A DNA stretch of 43,052 nt from assembly GCA_017457065.1 (NCBI GenBank), contig JAFTIE010000218.1, positions 1 to 43,052 of the forward strand. The letters run 5' to 3'. Positions within the stretch are counted from its first letter, which is position 1; each line of letters starts with the position of its first letter. The DNA is from Lentisphaeria bacterium (GTDB lineage: Bacteria > Verrucomicrobiota > Lentisphaeria > Victivallales > Victivallaceae). A program made the translations under genes and the position numbers. This document shows, piece after piece, positions 8,071-16,359 of the stretch. The notes under the pieces were generated by a model. It worked only from the letters and a program-made list of their open reading frames with translations, did not search any database and was not told the origin of the DNA.

Positions 8071-9510
8071 TTACTGGAGCTGCTTTTTAAGTTCCGCCAC
8101 AGCCATCTGGGGATTGGCTTTGCCCCGGCTGATCTTCATGACCTGCCCCACAAGGAACTGCAGAGCCTTGCCGTTCCCGGCTTTGAACTCTTCCGCAGGT
8201 TTGGGGTTGGCGGCAATGGCTTCAGCCACAAATCCGGCAATGGCGCCGGAGTCGCTGACCTGAGACATGCCTTTGGCTTCCACGATCTTCGCAGGGGCTT
8301 CGCCTGAAGCGAACATCTCGGCAAAGACCTCTTTGCCCTGCTTGCCGCTGATAGCGCCGGAACCGATGAGATCGGTCAGCGCCGCCAGATTTTCAGGAGT
8401 GATCTTGCACTCGGCAATGGCGATCTTTGCATTGGCAAGTTCACGCATCAGTTCAGAAATAAGCCAGTTGGCGACCAGTTTGGGGTTCTTCGCCTTCCCT
8501 GCCGCCTGATCGAACCAGGGGGCAAGGTCACGGTCCGCCACGATGACGTCGGCATCGTAGGCGGTGAGCTGGTAATCCTTCCGGAACCTTTCACGCATGG
8601 CATCGGGCATTTCGGGGAGAGTCTTGCGGATCTCTTCGATCTCTTCATCGCTCAAGGTCACAGGGAGCAGATCGGGATCGGGGAAGTAGCGGTAGTCGTG
8701 AGCGGACTCCTTGGAGCGCAGCACGGTGCTTTCACCGGCTTCATCGTCCCAGCCTCTTGTTTCCTGATGGAGCTCTCTTCCGGCGTTGAGTTCTCCGGTC
8801 TGGCGGTCGATCTCGTATTCAATGGCACGGTGGACGGCACGGAAACTGTTCAAATTTTTAAGCTCCACACGGGTCCCGAATTTCTCAGTGCCTTCAGGTC
8901 TCAGAGAGATGTTCACATCGCAGCGCATCTGACCTTTTTCCATGTCGCAGTCGCTGATGCCGCCGTAGCGCATGATCTCTTTGAGTTTGGTCAGATAGGC
9001 GTAGGCTTCGTCGGCAGAACGCAGATCGGGTTCCCCCACGATCTCAAGGAGCGGCACCCCGGAGCGGTTGAAGTCGGCGCCGCTGACAGCTCCGAAATGG
9101 GTCAGTTTGGCGGGATCTTCCTCAAGGTGGATACGGGTGATGCCCACATCGTGGGGAGCGATCTCAGCGCCGGAAAATCCGGTTCCCCCCAGATGGAGTT
9201 TCCCTTTGATGCAGAAGGGCAGATCGAACTGGGAGATCTGATAATCCTTGGCAAGGTCAGGGTAGAAGTAACTCTTGCGGTCGAACTTGCTGTACCTGGC
9301 GATCTCGCACCCGGTGAGAAGTCCGGCACGGACGGCGGCACGGATGGCTTCACGGTTGGGCACGGGCAGGGCGCCGGGATATCCCAGACACACAGGACAG
9401 GTCAGTGTATTGGGCTCAGCCCCGTAACTATTGGCACAGGCACAGAACATCTTGCTTTTGGTTCTGACCTGAACGTGGACCTCCAAACCGATGACGGCTT
9501 CATATTTCAT
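8071..9510 (-). CDS. gatB: Aspartyl/glutamyl-tRNA(Asn/Gln) amidotransferase subunit B
   Basis: A 479-residue protein, the usual GatB length. It opens with YEAVIGLEVHVQVRTKSKMF and CPVCLGYPGALPVPN, the conserved GatB N-terminal signature. It continues with KSYFYPDLAKDYQISQ, IHLEEDPAKLTH, NRSGVPLLEIV and MRCDVNISLRP. The C-terminal GatB/YqeY tail (about 330-479) ends in the helical domain that contacts tRNA. In the GatCAB complex it converts misacylated Glu-tRNA(Gln) or Asp-tRNA(Asn) to the amidated form in the cytoplasm. gatA and gatC are not in the window. It is first in a four-gene minus-strand operon. The start CAT at 9508-9510 has only a weak ribosome-binding site. Confidence 0.97.
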   Translation of the reverse strand: MKYEAVIGLEVHVQVRTKSKMFCACANSYGAEPNTLTCPVCLGYPGALPVPNREAIRAAVRAGLLTGCEIARYSKFDRKSYFYPDLAKDYQISQFDLPFCIKGKLHLGGTGFSGAEIAPHDVGITRIHLEEDPAKLTHFGAVSGADFNRSGVPLLEIVGEPDLRSADEAYAYLTKLKEIMRYGGISDCDMEKGQMRCDVNISLRPEGTEKFGTRVELKNLNSFRAVHRAIEYEIDRQTGELNAGRELHQETRGWDDEAGESTVLRSKESAHDYRYFPDPDLLPVTLSDEEIEEIRKTLPEMPDAMRERFRKDYQLTAYDADVIVADRDLAPWFDQAAGKAKNPKLVANWLISELMRELANAKIAIAECKITPENLAALTDLIGSGAISGKQGKEVFAEMFASGEAPAKIVEAKGMSQVSDSGAIAGFVAEAIAANPKPAEEFKAGNGKALQFLVGQVMKISRGKANPQMAVAELKKQLQ

Positions 9511-9554
9511 AACAAAAAGATTCCCGGAATTAGTGACTATATGTTGTATTTTAC

Positions 9555-9560
9555 ATTATA
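9555..9560 (-). promoter_or_regulatory. Possible -10 box for gatB operon
   Basis: A perfect TATAAT on the minus strand (ATTATA, 9555-9560), 45 bp before the gatB start, in an AT-rich divergent intergenic region (9511-9697). No convincing -35 at 16-18 bp was found, so confidence is low. The rest of this 187-bp gap holds the plus-strand promoter candidate and nothing else recognised. Confidence 0.35.
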
Positions 9561-9631
9561 TAATTTAACACACCGGAGCCTTCTATTCAAGTCAAATTGA
9601 AAAGAAGGTGGAAAAAATCATGGAAAGCGCC

Positions 9632-9660
9632 TTGAAAATTCCCGGGATACAGTTCATATT
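9632..9660 (+). promoter_or_regulatory. Candidate sigma70-type promoter for the pyrophosphorylase-ftsW-murG operon
   Basis: TTGAAA (9632-9637), 17-bp spacer, CATATT (9655-9660); a shifted TATTAT (9657-9662) with 19-bp spacing is an alternative. It sits 38 bp before ATG 9698. Confidence 0.5.
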
Positions 9661-9697
9661 ATAGAAAAAACAAACCCAACCCATCTCAGAGGAAAAA

Positions 9698-11077
9698 ATG
9701 ATGAATCTTGCGCCTGAACTCCGTGCCGCCATTGAAAAAGCGGGTCAAAGCCACCTTTTGGAATACTCTTCCGAACTTCTTGCCGCCCAGCTCAAAGAGA
9801 TCGACTGGGAGCTGCTCCCGGAACTTATTGCAAACTATGTGGTCAAAAAGCCTCAAATCTCTATCCCCGAGGATCTTCAGCCCGCTCCCTATTTCCCCCT
9901 CGTCCCCCGGAACAAAGAAGAGGAAGAGAAAAAAGCCCGCGCCCAAGCTCTGGGTATTGAACTCCTCAAGTCCGGTAAAGCCGCCTGCCTCACCGTGGCG
10001 GGGGGACAGGGGACCCGTCTGGGATTTGACGGTCCCAAAGGGACCTACCCCATCGGACCTGTTTCCGGACGTACCCTCTTTGAATACTTTGCCCAAAGCA
10101 TCGCCCGTGCCGAAGAAAAGTTCGGTGCCCCCATCCGCTGGTATGTCATGACCAGCGCTCTGAACCGGGAGGCAACGGAAACCTTCTTCCGTGAAAACGG
10201 CAATCTGGGACTGCGTGAAGATCAGGTATTCTTCTTCACCCAGGGCACCATGCCTGCCATCGGTTACGACGGCAAACTGCTGATGAGCTCCCCTGACTCT
10301 CTGGCGCTTTCTCCTGACGGGCACGGCGGCACGCTGCTGGCGCTCCGCAAATCAGGGGCTCTTGAGCAGATGAAAAAGGACGGCGTGGAATACATCTCTT
10401 ATTTCCAGGTGGACAATCCCCTTGTCCCCGTGGTCAACCCCCTCTTCATCGGTATGCACGCTCTGGAAAAGGCGGATATGAGCGCCATCATGCTTGCCAA
10501 AACCAACGCTTTTGAAAAACTGGGCAACTTCTGCGTCACCAACGGACACCTGGAGATCATCGAATACAGCGATCTTCCGGCAGAGCTGGCAGAGTCCCGC
10601 AACCCTGACGGCTCTTTGCGCTTCATTTCGGGGAGTCCTGCCATCCATGTCATCTCCCGTGCCTTTGTGGAGCGCCTCACCGCTTCAGGCAAACTGGATC
10701 TTCCCTGGCACCGTGCCGACAAAAAGATCCCTTCCGTCAGCGACCCCAAACCCGAAGCTCCCAACGGCGTGAAGCTTGAATCCTTCATCTTCGACGCTCT
10801 GGCGCTGGCAGAGAAAACTCTTGTCCTCGAAGGGGATCGGGCGGAAATGTTCGCCCCCACCAAAAACCCCACCGGCGTGGACTCCGTGGAAAGCTGCCGG
10901 GAAATGCTCATTGCCCGTGATCTGCGGCGTCTCCGTGCCGCAGGGGTCAAAGTGGGGGGGGATGTGAAGGTGGAGCTTTCCCCCCGACGGGTCTTTGACG
11001 ATGAAGATGCCATTCAACTTGCCGCCGCTCAGAACCTTGAAGAGATCTCAAGCGGCACGGAAACCGTCATCGGTTAA
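9698..11077 (+). CDS. UDP-sugar pyrophosphorylase (UDPGP type 1 / UAP-like)
   Basis: A 459-residue protein of the UDPGP family. The nucleotide-binding signature is LTVAGGQGTRLGFDGPKG (near residues 97-114), followed by FFTQGTMPAIGYDGKL, the GHGG motif in LSPDGHGGTLLAL, and ISYFQVDNPLVP. This is the eukaryotic-type UDP-N-acetylglucosamine/UDP-glucose pyrophosphorylase fold rather than the GalU/GlmU type. It transfers UMP from UTP to a sugar 1-phosphate in the cytoplasm. Placement 9 bp upstream of ftsW and murG suggests UDP-GlcNAc supply for peptidoglycan, but the sugar cannot be fixed from sequence. AGAGG at 9688-9692 supports ATG 9698; ATG 9701 is equally possible. Confidence 0.88.
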   Translation: MMNLAPELRAAIEKAGQSHLLEYSSELLAAQLKEIDWELLPELIANYVVKKPQISIPEDLQPAPYFPLVPRNKEEEEKKARAQALGIELLKSGKAACLTVAGGQGTRLGFDGPKGTYPIGPVSGRTLFEYFAQSIARAEEKFGAPIRWYVMTSALNREATETFFRENGNLGLREDQVFFFTQGTMPAIGYDGKLLMSSPDSLALSPDGHGGTLLALRKSGALEQMKKDGVEYISYFQVDNPLVPVVNPLFIGMHALEKADMSAIMLAKTNAFEKLGNFCVTNGHLEIIEYSDLPAELAESRNPDGSLRFISGSPAIHVISRAFVERLTASGKLDLPWHRADKKIPSVSDPKPEAPNGVKLESFIFDALALAEKTLVLEGDRAEMFAPTKNPTGVDSVESCREMLIARDLRRLRAAGVKVGGDVKVELSPRRVFDDEDAIQLAAAQNLEEISSGTETVIG

Positions 11078-11086
11078 GGTGGAGCC

Positions 11087-12292
11087 ATGGCTCTGCGTCT
11101 TCACTCTGAAGCTGCCTCTCCGCTCCCCGGAGGAGAGGAAAAACTGCCCGACAGTGCGGTCAGCGCCCTTGGACTTATCATAGTCACCATACTGCTGCTC
11201 TCTTTCGGTCTGACTATGCTTTACTCCGCCAGTTTCACCACCAGCGGCATCAGTTTTTTCAAAAAACAGCTGATTTGGATCGCCCTCGGTATCTCCGGGG
11301 GGCTCTGCATTTTTGACGCCGGATACCAGCGGATCTGCCACTACCGGGGAGTGCTGCTGCTCATCTGCTGGGGAATGCTTATCGCCGCACTCTTTTTTTC
11401 CCCGGTCAACGGCGCCAGACGGTGGATCAGGTTCGCCCTGCCCGCTCTGGGGGAGGTGTCCATCAAGCCTTCGGAATTTGCAAAGATCGCCCTGTGTCTT
11501 TTTGTGGCAGGCTACTGTACCTATTTTTCCCGCTTTTTTTCCCGGTTTTTCCATGTGAACGGCATCATCCCTCTGGGATTTTATGCGGCTGTGACCTGCG
11601 GACTCGTCTGGGCGGGCAAGGATATGGGGACCTGTCTGCTGATCCTCGGTTCAGCGGGCGCCATCATGGTGGCGGGGGGACTTTACATGCGCTACGCCCT
11701 TATAGGGGGAGGCGCCGCACTCTGCTACTTTGTCTGGGAGATCGTTTCCAATCCGGAACGCCTTGCCCGGGTCATGACCGTTTTCGGACCGGTGAAAGAT
11801 ACTCTGGGCGACGGCTATCAGCTTGATCGTTCCCTCATGGCTCTGGGGTCAGGAGGGTGGCTGGGGCTGGGATTCGGTCAGAGCCGTCTCAAGACCCGTT
11901 ATCTTCCTGAACAGCACACCGACTTCATCCTTGCTGTGGTGGGGGAGGAACTGGGACTTGTCGCCATCTGGCTGGTCATACTCCTCTATCTGATGTGGGG
12001 ATTTTTCGCCGTCCGGATCGCTGTCAGCGCCCGTTCCAAACTGGGTATGCTCCTTGCTTTCGGACTTGCCATGGCGATCCAGCTTCAGGCGACCATCAAT
12101 CTGGCAGTCGTTTCAGGGAGTGCTCCCACCAAAGGGATGCCCGCCCCCTTCATCAGTTACGGCGGAAGCAATGTGGCTTCCTCCATCATCGCAGTTTCAC
12201 TGCTTCTGTCAGTGGCAATGGAAACCATCAGACCCGGTTACAGTGATGCCTTCCGGGAAACGATCAGGAACAAATTCAGGAAAAACAAATGA
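11087..12292 (+). CDS. ftsW: Peptidoglycan polymerase FtsW (SEDS family)
   Basis: A 401-residue integral membrane protein with about ten hydrophobic segments. SEDS signatures are FGLTMLYSASF, NGARRWIRF, KPSEFAKIAL, the conserved loop GDGYQLDRSLMALGSGGWLGLGFGQS, HTDFILAVVGEELG, and KGMPAPFISYGGSN near the C terminus. It polymerises lipid II glycan strands with a partner class B PBP at the septum. FtsW is preferred over RodA because murG follows immediately; the partner PBP is not in the window. Its stop overlaps the murG start by 4 bp (ATGA). The start at 11087 follows AAGGTGGAGCC. Confidence 0.9.
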   Translation: MALRLHSEAASPLPGGEEKLPDSAVSALGLIIVTILLLSFGLTMLYSASFTTSGISFFKKQLIWIALGISGGLCIFDAGYQRICHYRGVLLLICWGMLIAALFFSPVNGARRWIRFALPALGEVSIKPSEFAKIALCLFVAGYCTYFSRFFSRFFHVNGIIPLGFYAAVTCGLVWAGKDMGTCLLILGSAGAIMVAGGLYMRYALIGGGAALCYFVWEIVSNPERLARVMTVFGPVKDTLGDGYQLDRSLMALGSGGWLGLGFGQSRLKTRYLPEQHTDFILAVVGEELGLVAIWLVILLYLMWGFFAVRIAVSARSKLGMLLAFGLAMAIQLQATINLAVVSGSAPTKGMPAPFISYGGSNVASSIIAVSLLLSVAMETIRPGYSDAFRETIRNKFRKNK

Positions 12293-13421
12293 AAGTTCAG
12301 CGTGTCTATATCAGCTGCGGCGGCACGGGAGGACACTTTTACCCCGGCTTGAGCATTGCAAGAGAATTGAAAAACCGCTCCTGTGAGGTGGAGCTTCTTC
12401 TTTCCGGAGTCAATTCGGCTGCCCAGAGCAGACAGGCTGCTTTCTGCGGTATCAGGGCTGTGGTCCTGCCCCGTATGCCAAGCCCCGGAAAAAACCCTTT
12501 GCGTCTGCTGCTTTTTCTGCTGGGGCTGGCAGGGGGATTCATCAGGACCTTTGGGCTGTTTCTCTTCCGGCGTCCGGAGTACATCATCATTATGGGTTCC
12601 TTTGCCTCGGCTCCCGGGCGCTGGCGGCAGGGCTCCTTTTCGTTCCCGTCTACCTTCACGACGGCAACGCCCGTATCGGCAAAGCCAACCGGCTTCTGAG
12701 CCGGATGGGGCGTTTTCTCGGAACCGCTTTTCCTGCGGTCAACGCTTCTGCGTGCGGTTGCGAAGTGATCTGCACCGGTATGCCCATACGCCCGGAATTG
12801 GAGCAAAAGTGCCGCATCACCAAAGGTGAAGCCATTTCCCAACTGAACAAAGAGTACAATTCCTCTCTCAGAGAAGATCTTTACACACTTCTGATCTTCG
12901 GCGGCAGTCAGGGGGCGGCGACCTTCAACAAAAATCTGCCCGAAGCTTTGAAACAGCTTTCCGGAGAAAACTTTCAGGTGATCCACCTGACGGGAAAAGG
13001 AAAGCTTGAAGAAACATTGCAGCGCTATGAAAATTTGTCCTTCCCCCGTCTTGTCCTTGAAAGCTCCCCCTTCATGGAGCTTTTTCTGGGGAGCGCCGAT
13101 CTGGTCTTTTCCCGTTCCGGGGGATCCAGTGTGGCGGAGCTGGCTCTTTTCGGGAAAAATGCGGTCCTGATCCCCTATCCCTATGCCGCCGAGGATCACC
13201 AGAACGACAACGCCTCTTTCTATGTTGAAGCAGGGGCGGGGGAAAAGATCAGTGACAGAGAATTCACTTCTGAAAAGGCTCTTGAGATCGTGAAAAAGCA
13301 CATCCGGAATCCCGCTCTGGGCGCTGAACGCAGCCGGAAAGCCCGGCAGGCAGCCTATCCCCATGCGGCGGCGGTTTTTCTTGATCTCATCGCCGGAAGA
13401 GAGAAAAAAAAGGAAAAGTGA
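12289..13421 (+). pseudogene. murG: murG, interrupted by a one-base frameshift (may be a sequence error)
   Basis: UDP-GlcNAc:lipid I N-acetylglucosaminyltransferase (lipid II synthesis, inner face of the membrane). It reads in two frames. 12289-12699 carries SCGGTGGHFYPGLSIARELK and MGSFASAPG, then turns to nonsense. The expected continuation (LFVPVYLHDGNARIGKANRL) is in the +1-shifted frame and leads into 12705-13421, with FGGSQGAATFN, SRSGGSSVAELALFGK and PYPYAAEDHQNDNA. Adding one base in GGG at 12616-12618 restores a 377-residue MurG of normal length with all motifs intact. Both halves look under full constraint, so this is more likely a base-calling error or very recent mutation than an old pseudogene. 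It overlaps ftsW by 4 bp. Confidence 0.85.
12616..12618 (+). other. murG frameshift site (probable missing G)
   Basis: The sequence reads GCT CCC GGG CGC TGG, whereas MurG homology requires SAPG followed by ALAAG, i.e. CCC GGG GCG CTG. One G is missing from a short G run. Nothing nearby looks like a slippery heptamer with a downstream stimulator. Confidence 0.75.
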
Positions 13422-13442
13422 AGACTCTTTTCCGGAGAAAAA

Positions 13443-13471
13443 TTGCAATCTTTCTTCCGGCATGATATATT
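13443..13471 (+). promoter_or_regulatory. Promoter candidate for signal peptidase gene
   Basis: TTGCAA (13443-13448), 17-bp spacer, TATATT (13466-13471), ending 25 bp before ATG 13497. It lies 21 bp after the murG stop, so lepB probably has its own promoter. Confidence 0.55.
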
Positions 13472-13496
13472 AGCTTTATGTTGTTCCGTCAAGTAA

Positions 13497-14678
13497 ATGG
13501 ATTTCAGGATGTTAAATTTTTTCAACAAACGTAAAAAGCGCAAATTTTTAAGCGAATTGCGTGCCAGACGCCATGCCGAAGATGATCTTCTGACTCCGGC
13601 GCAGAAAGAGGAGTTTGACGGCGTCATCGCCGCTTTTGCCGGTTCCGACCCCAAAGATTTCAAAAACGCCGCCGCCGCTGCCCTTGAGAAGACCGGGCGC
13701 ATCGTGCCCGGTTACACCTGGATCAGAAATCTTCTCGATCTGCTCATCGTGGTGGGCGCCGTCGCCTTCGGCATCAGGGGACTCTTTTTTCAGCCCTTCA
13801 AGATCCCCACAGGCTCCATGCAGCCCACACTTTACGGGATCCACTACATGGAAAGCACCCCCCTCGGGAAAAATCTCCCCCCGTTTCTCAATTACGCCCT
13901 TTTTTCCGCCCGGCGCGCCCGTCTGGAGGTGAAGGAGTCAGGCGAAACACTCTTTCACAGCTATAAGAACGGTTTTTTCACTGACAGCGTTCTTTTTTCC
14001 ATCGGCAATGTCCGCTACAGCCTCCCCGGAGCTCCCCAGAAGGTGATGGAGTACTCAGGATTGGAAGAGGGCGCTTCCTGCAGCGCAGGTGAGATCAAAG
14101 CCGACGGATTCCTCTCTCTGGGGGATCATCTGTTTGTGGAACGCTTTTCCATCTATCTTTCCCCCCCGAAACGGGGCGAGGTGATGATCTTTACCACCGA
14201 CGGTCTGACCGTGGGCGGAGAACCCCTGAGCGCTTCATCGGGATTTTATTATGTGAAACGTCTGGTGGCGCTCCCCGGAGATACGGTACGGCTGAAAGAA
14301 AATCAACTCTATGTGAGACCCGCAGGAGAAAAAGAGTTCCGGAAGATCCAGGCTCTTGCTCCCCGGACGGCTCGGCTCTACTCCGGCAAGGGGGGATATC
14401 AGGGACATCTGAGCACCATGGGGGATTACCGGCTTTTCGGGGCGGAAGAGGATTATACAGTGCCCCCTGACCACTATTTCATGCTGGGCGACAACTCCAA
14501 TTTCAGTCAGGACAGCCGCTTTTTCGGCGCCGTCCCCCGGCGGAACCTGGTGGGGCGCAGTCTGCTGATCTTCTGGCCCTTCAGCCGCCGCTGGGGGATC
14601 ACGGACCGACTGGAGCCTCTGGACTATCCCACAGGGAGCCCCGTCAGAGGAACCTTCCCGGTAATGTATAAGCAGTAG
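13497..14678 (+). CDS. lepB: Type I signal peptidase
   Basis: A 393-residue protein. A cytoplasmic basic N terminus is followed by one membrane segment near 80-98 (LLDLLIVVGAVAFGIRGLFF) and box B PFKIPTGSMQPTL with nucleophile Ser107. Box D YVKRLVALPGD supplies general base Lys254, and box E is FMLGDNSNFSQDSRFFGAVPRRNLVGR. It cleaves secretory signal peptides at the outer face of the cytoplasmic membrane. About 147 residues separate Ser and Lys, much more than in short family members, so there is a sizeable periplasmic insert. ATG 13497 is kept although its Shine-Dalgarno is poor; ATG 13509 is an alternative. The stop codon TAG shares its G with the first base of a MITE-like element. Confidence 0.92.
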   Translation: MDFRMLNFFNKRKKRKFLSELRARRHAEDDLLTPAQKEEFDGVIAAFAGSDPKDFKNAAAAALEKTGRIVPGYTWIRNLLDLLIVVGAVAFGIRGLFFQPFKIPTGSMQPTLYGIHYMESTPLGKNLPPFLNYALFSARRARLEVKESGETLFHSYKNGFFTDSVLFSIGNVRYSLPGAPQKVMEYSGLEEGASCSAGEIKADGFLSLGDHLFVERFSIYLSPPKRGEVMIFTTDGLTVGGEPLSASSGFYYVKRLVALPGDTVRLKENQLYVRPAGEKEFRKIQALAPRTARLYSGKGGYQGHLSTMGDYRLFGAEEDYTVPPDHYFMLGDNSNFSQDSRFFGAVPRRNLVGRSLLIFWPFSRRWGITDRLEPLDYPTGSPVRGTFPVMYKQ

Positions 14679-14843
14679 AGGCAATTTCAAAACTCCTCAA
14701 AATTGTCAAAGTGCCCTCTTCTTCGATCTGATAAAGGGAGCGTTTTCAGCTGTTACCCTGCAGGTAGCAGCTTCAAACTACCCTTTCCAGCTCTTTGCGA
14801 ATGGCATCTTTGCCATTTTTTGAATGACTTTTGAAATTACCTC
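14678..14843 (+). mobile_element. MITE-like element, copy 1
   Basis: 166 bp bounded by GAGGCAATTTCAAAA and TTTTGAAATTACCTC, which are inverted repeats with one mismatch; the match continues imperfectly inward for about 35 bp (TCAAAATTGTCAAAG against TCAAAAAATGGCAAAG). Internal palindromes include TACC CTGCA GGTA and AATGGCA TCTT TGCCATT. AGTA flanks both ends, consistent with a 4-bp target duplication. No coding capacity, so non-autonomous. About 90% or more identical to the copy at 24268. Confidence 0.8.
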
Positions 14844-14874
14844 AGTAAATTTGCTGTTTTTTTGATATAAATAC

Positions 14875-14903
14875 TTGACAAAACCGCTGAGTGCGTGTAT
14901 GTT
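14875..14903 (+). promoter_or_regulatory. Strong promoter for the TPR-protein operon
   Basis: Perfect TTGACA (14875-14880), 17-bp spacer, TATGTT (14898-14903), 32 bp before ATG 14936 and just outside the MITE-like element. Confidence 0.7.
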
Positions 14904-14935
14904 AACATGTTGAATCAATCAGGATATGGTATATT

Positions 14936-16339
14936 ATGGAACGGAAAACTTTCAGTAAAGCAAAGATTTATGTCCGGGAAAGTTATAACCGGGCAGGAAA
15001 ATTCGCCGAAAAAGGGGATTACGCCGCAGCTGTTGAAATATTGCTGCCTGTGATCAAAGCCAACCCCGATGTGCCGCAACTTTTTGAGCGGCTCAGAGAA
15101 TATGAGATCGCCTGGTGTAAGAAAAAGAATATTTTTGTCAAGCTGGGCGGTCTGTTGATTTCACTGTTTGTAGCTCCCGTGGCGGTGGTCACGGCATTTA
15201 TCAACCCTGTGACCGCCATGGCGATGTGCGAAGGTCCTCTTGCCATTTTTGTTGACAACCCTATCATGCTCCATGTCATGGCATTTGTTTCCAACCTTGC
15301 CGATGCTCCCTGGGGAACAGTGACGGCGCTGAATGTGATCCGTGTGCTTCACCCCGGCAACAAGATGATCCGTAAAGCTCTTGCCGAAGCCATGCAGAGG
15401 AACAATCAGGCAGGAGAGGCGCTGAGACTCCACAAAGAGATGGTGAGCGACTCCCCCAACGATCTGGCAGCCAAAGAAGAGATGCGTTCAGCCATGGCGC
15501 TTGCCACTTTGGAGCGTGGACGCTGGGAAGAGGGGGGAACCACTCAGGACAAAGCCAAAGACTCCGGCGATGCCGTTATCCAGCAGATGCTTGAAGGAAC
15601 CATCCACGATGCGGAACAGGCACAGATGCTCATCCGCAAGTTTACTGCCGACCTTGCCAAAGCCGACTCAGTGGACATCCGGCGGAAACTTGCCGATGCC
15701 TACATGGTCGCCTGCAAGTACGATGATGCTTTCCGTGAATATGAGACCGTGGCGAAGAAACTGGGCGTGGATGATCCTGTTCTTGACAAACAGATGGAAA
15801 AGGCGCACTGCGCCAGCCTTGAAAGTCAGGCTGAACAGGCGGAAAACAGCGGAAACACCGAACAGGCTGTCGCTTTGCGGAACGCCGCTGCCCAGTACCG
15901 TGCCGACCACATCCGCAGCCGTGCGGTCAAGTTTCCCAACGATGCCCAGCTGCAGTTCGATCTGGGGGAACTTTCCTTTGAGCTGGGCGAAGTGGAGGAA
16001 GCTCGCAATATCTTCCTCAAAACTATGGATTTTGCTCAAAAACGCCGTGCCTGTCTGGTCTATCTGGGGCGCTGTGCACTTCACTTCAATGAGCCCGATC
16101 AGGCCATTGAAAATCTGCAGACCGCCATCAAAGAGATGTACCGCATGGACAAATACAAAAGGGAAGCTCTCTACTATCTCGGTAACGCCTACGAACTTGC
16201 CGGGCAGAATAATGAGGCGGTGGAGTGCTACACAAAAGTAAGGGCAAGCATGGAAAATTATCGTGATATTCCCCAACGTTTGGCTCAGCTCGTTCCCGCC
16301 GAAAGCAGTGATGATGCCGCTGTTGAACAAGCACAATAA
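14936..16339 (+). CDS. Membrane-associated TPR protein
   Basis: A 467-residue protein. Residues 17-60 read as a first helical repeat (GKFAEKGDYAAAVEILLPVIKANPD). A hydrophobic stretch at about 67-90 (LGGLLISLFVAPVAVVTAFI) may anchor it. Alpha-helical tetratricopeptide-like repeats fill about 140-450, e.g. KALAEAMQRNNQAGEALRLH, FDLGELSFELGEVEEARNIF and ALYYLGNAYELAGQNNEAVE. It has no signal peptide. TPRs mediate protein-protein contact; the partner is unknown. It is followed after 20 bp by the TRKT-repeat protein, so the two probably form an operon and may act together (inference). Confidence 0.75.
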   Translation: MERKTFSKAKIYVRESYNRAGKFAEKGDYAAAVEILLPVIKANPDVPQLFERLREYEIAWCKKKNIFVKLGGLLISLFVAPVAVVTAFINPVTAMAMCEGPLAIFVDNPIMLHVMAFVSNLADAPWGTVTALNVIRVLHPGNKMIRKALAEAMQRNNQAGEALRLHKEMVSDSPNDLAAKEEMRSAMALATLERGRWEEGGTTQDKAKDSGDAVIQQMLEGTIHDAEQAQMLIRKFTADLAKADSVDIRRKLADAYMVACKYDDAFREYETVAKKLGVDDPVLDKQMEKAHCASLESQAEQAENSGNTEQAVALRNAAAQYRADHIRSRAVKFPNDAQLQFDLGELSFELGEVEEARNIFLKTMDFAQKRRACLVYLGRCALHFNEPDQAIENLQTAIKEMYRMDKYKREALYYLGNAYELAGQNNEAVECYTKVRASMENYRDIPQRLAQLVPAESSDDAAVEQAQ

Positions 16340-16359
16340 GCCGGAAAGGATAAACTCTC

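Noticed and set aside
12705-13421. Separate glycosyltransferase gene starting MGRFLGTAF
   Set aside because: It is the C-terminal two thirds of MurG, and a one-base shift joins it to the preceding frame with full homology.
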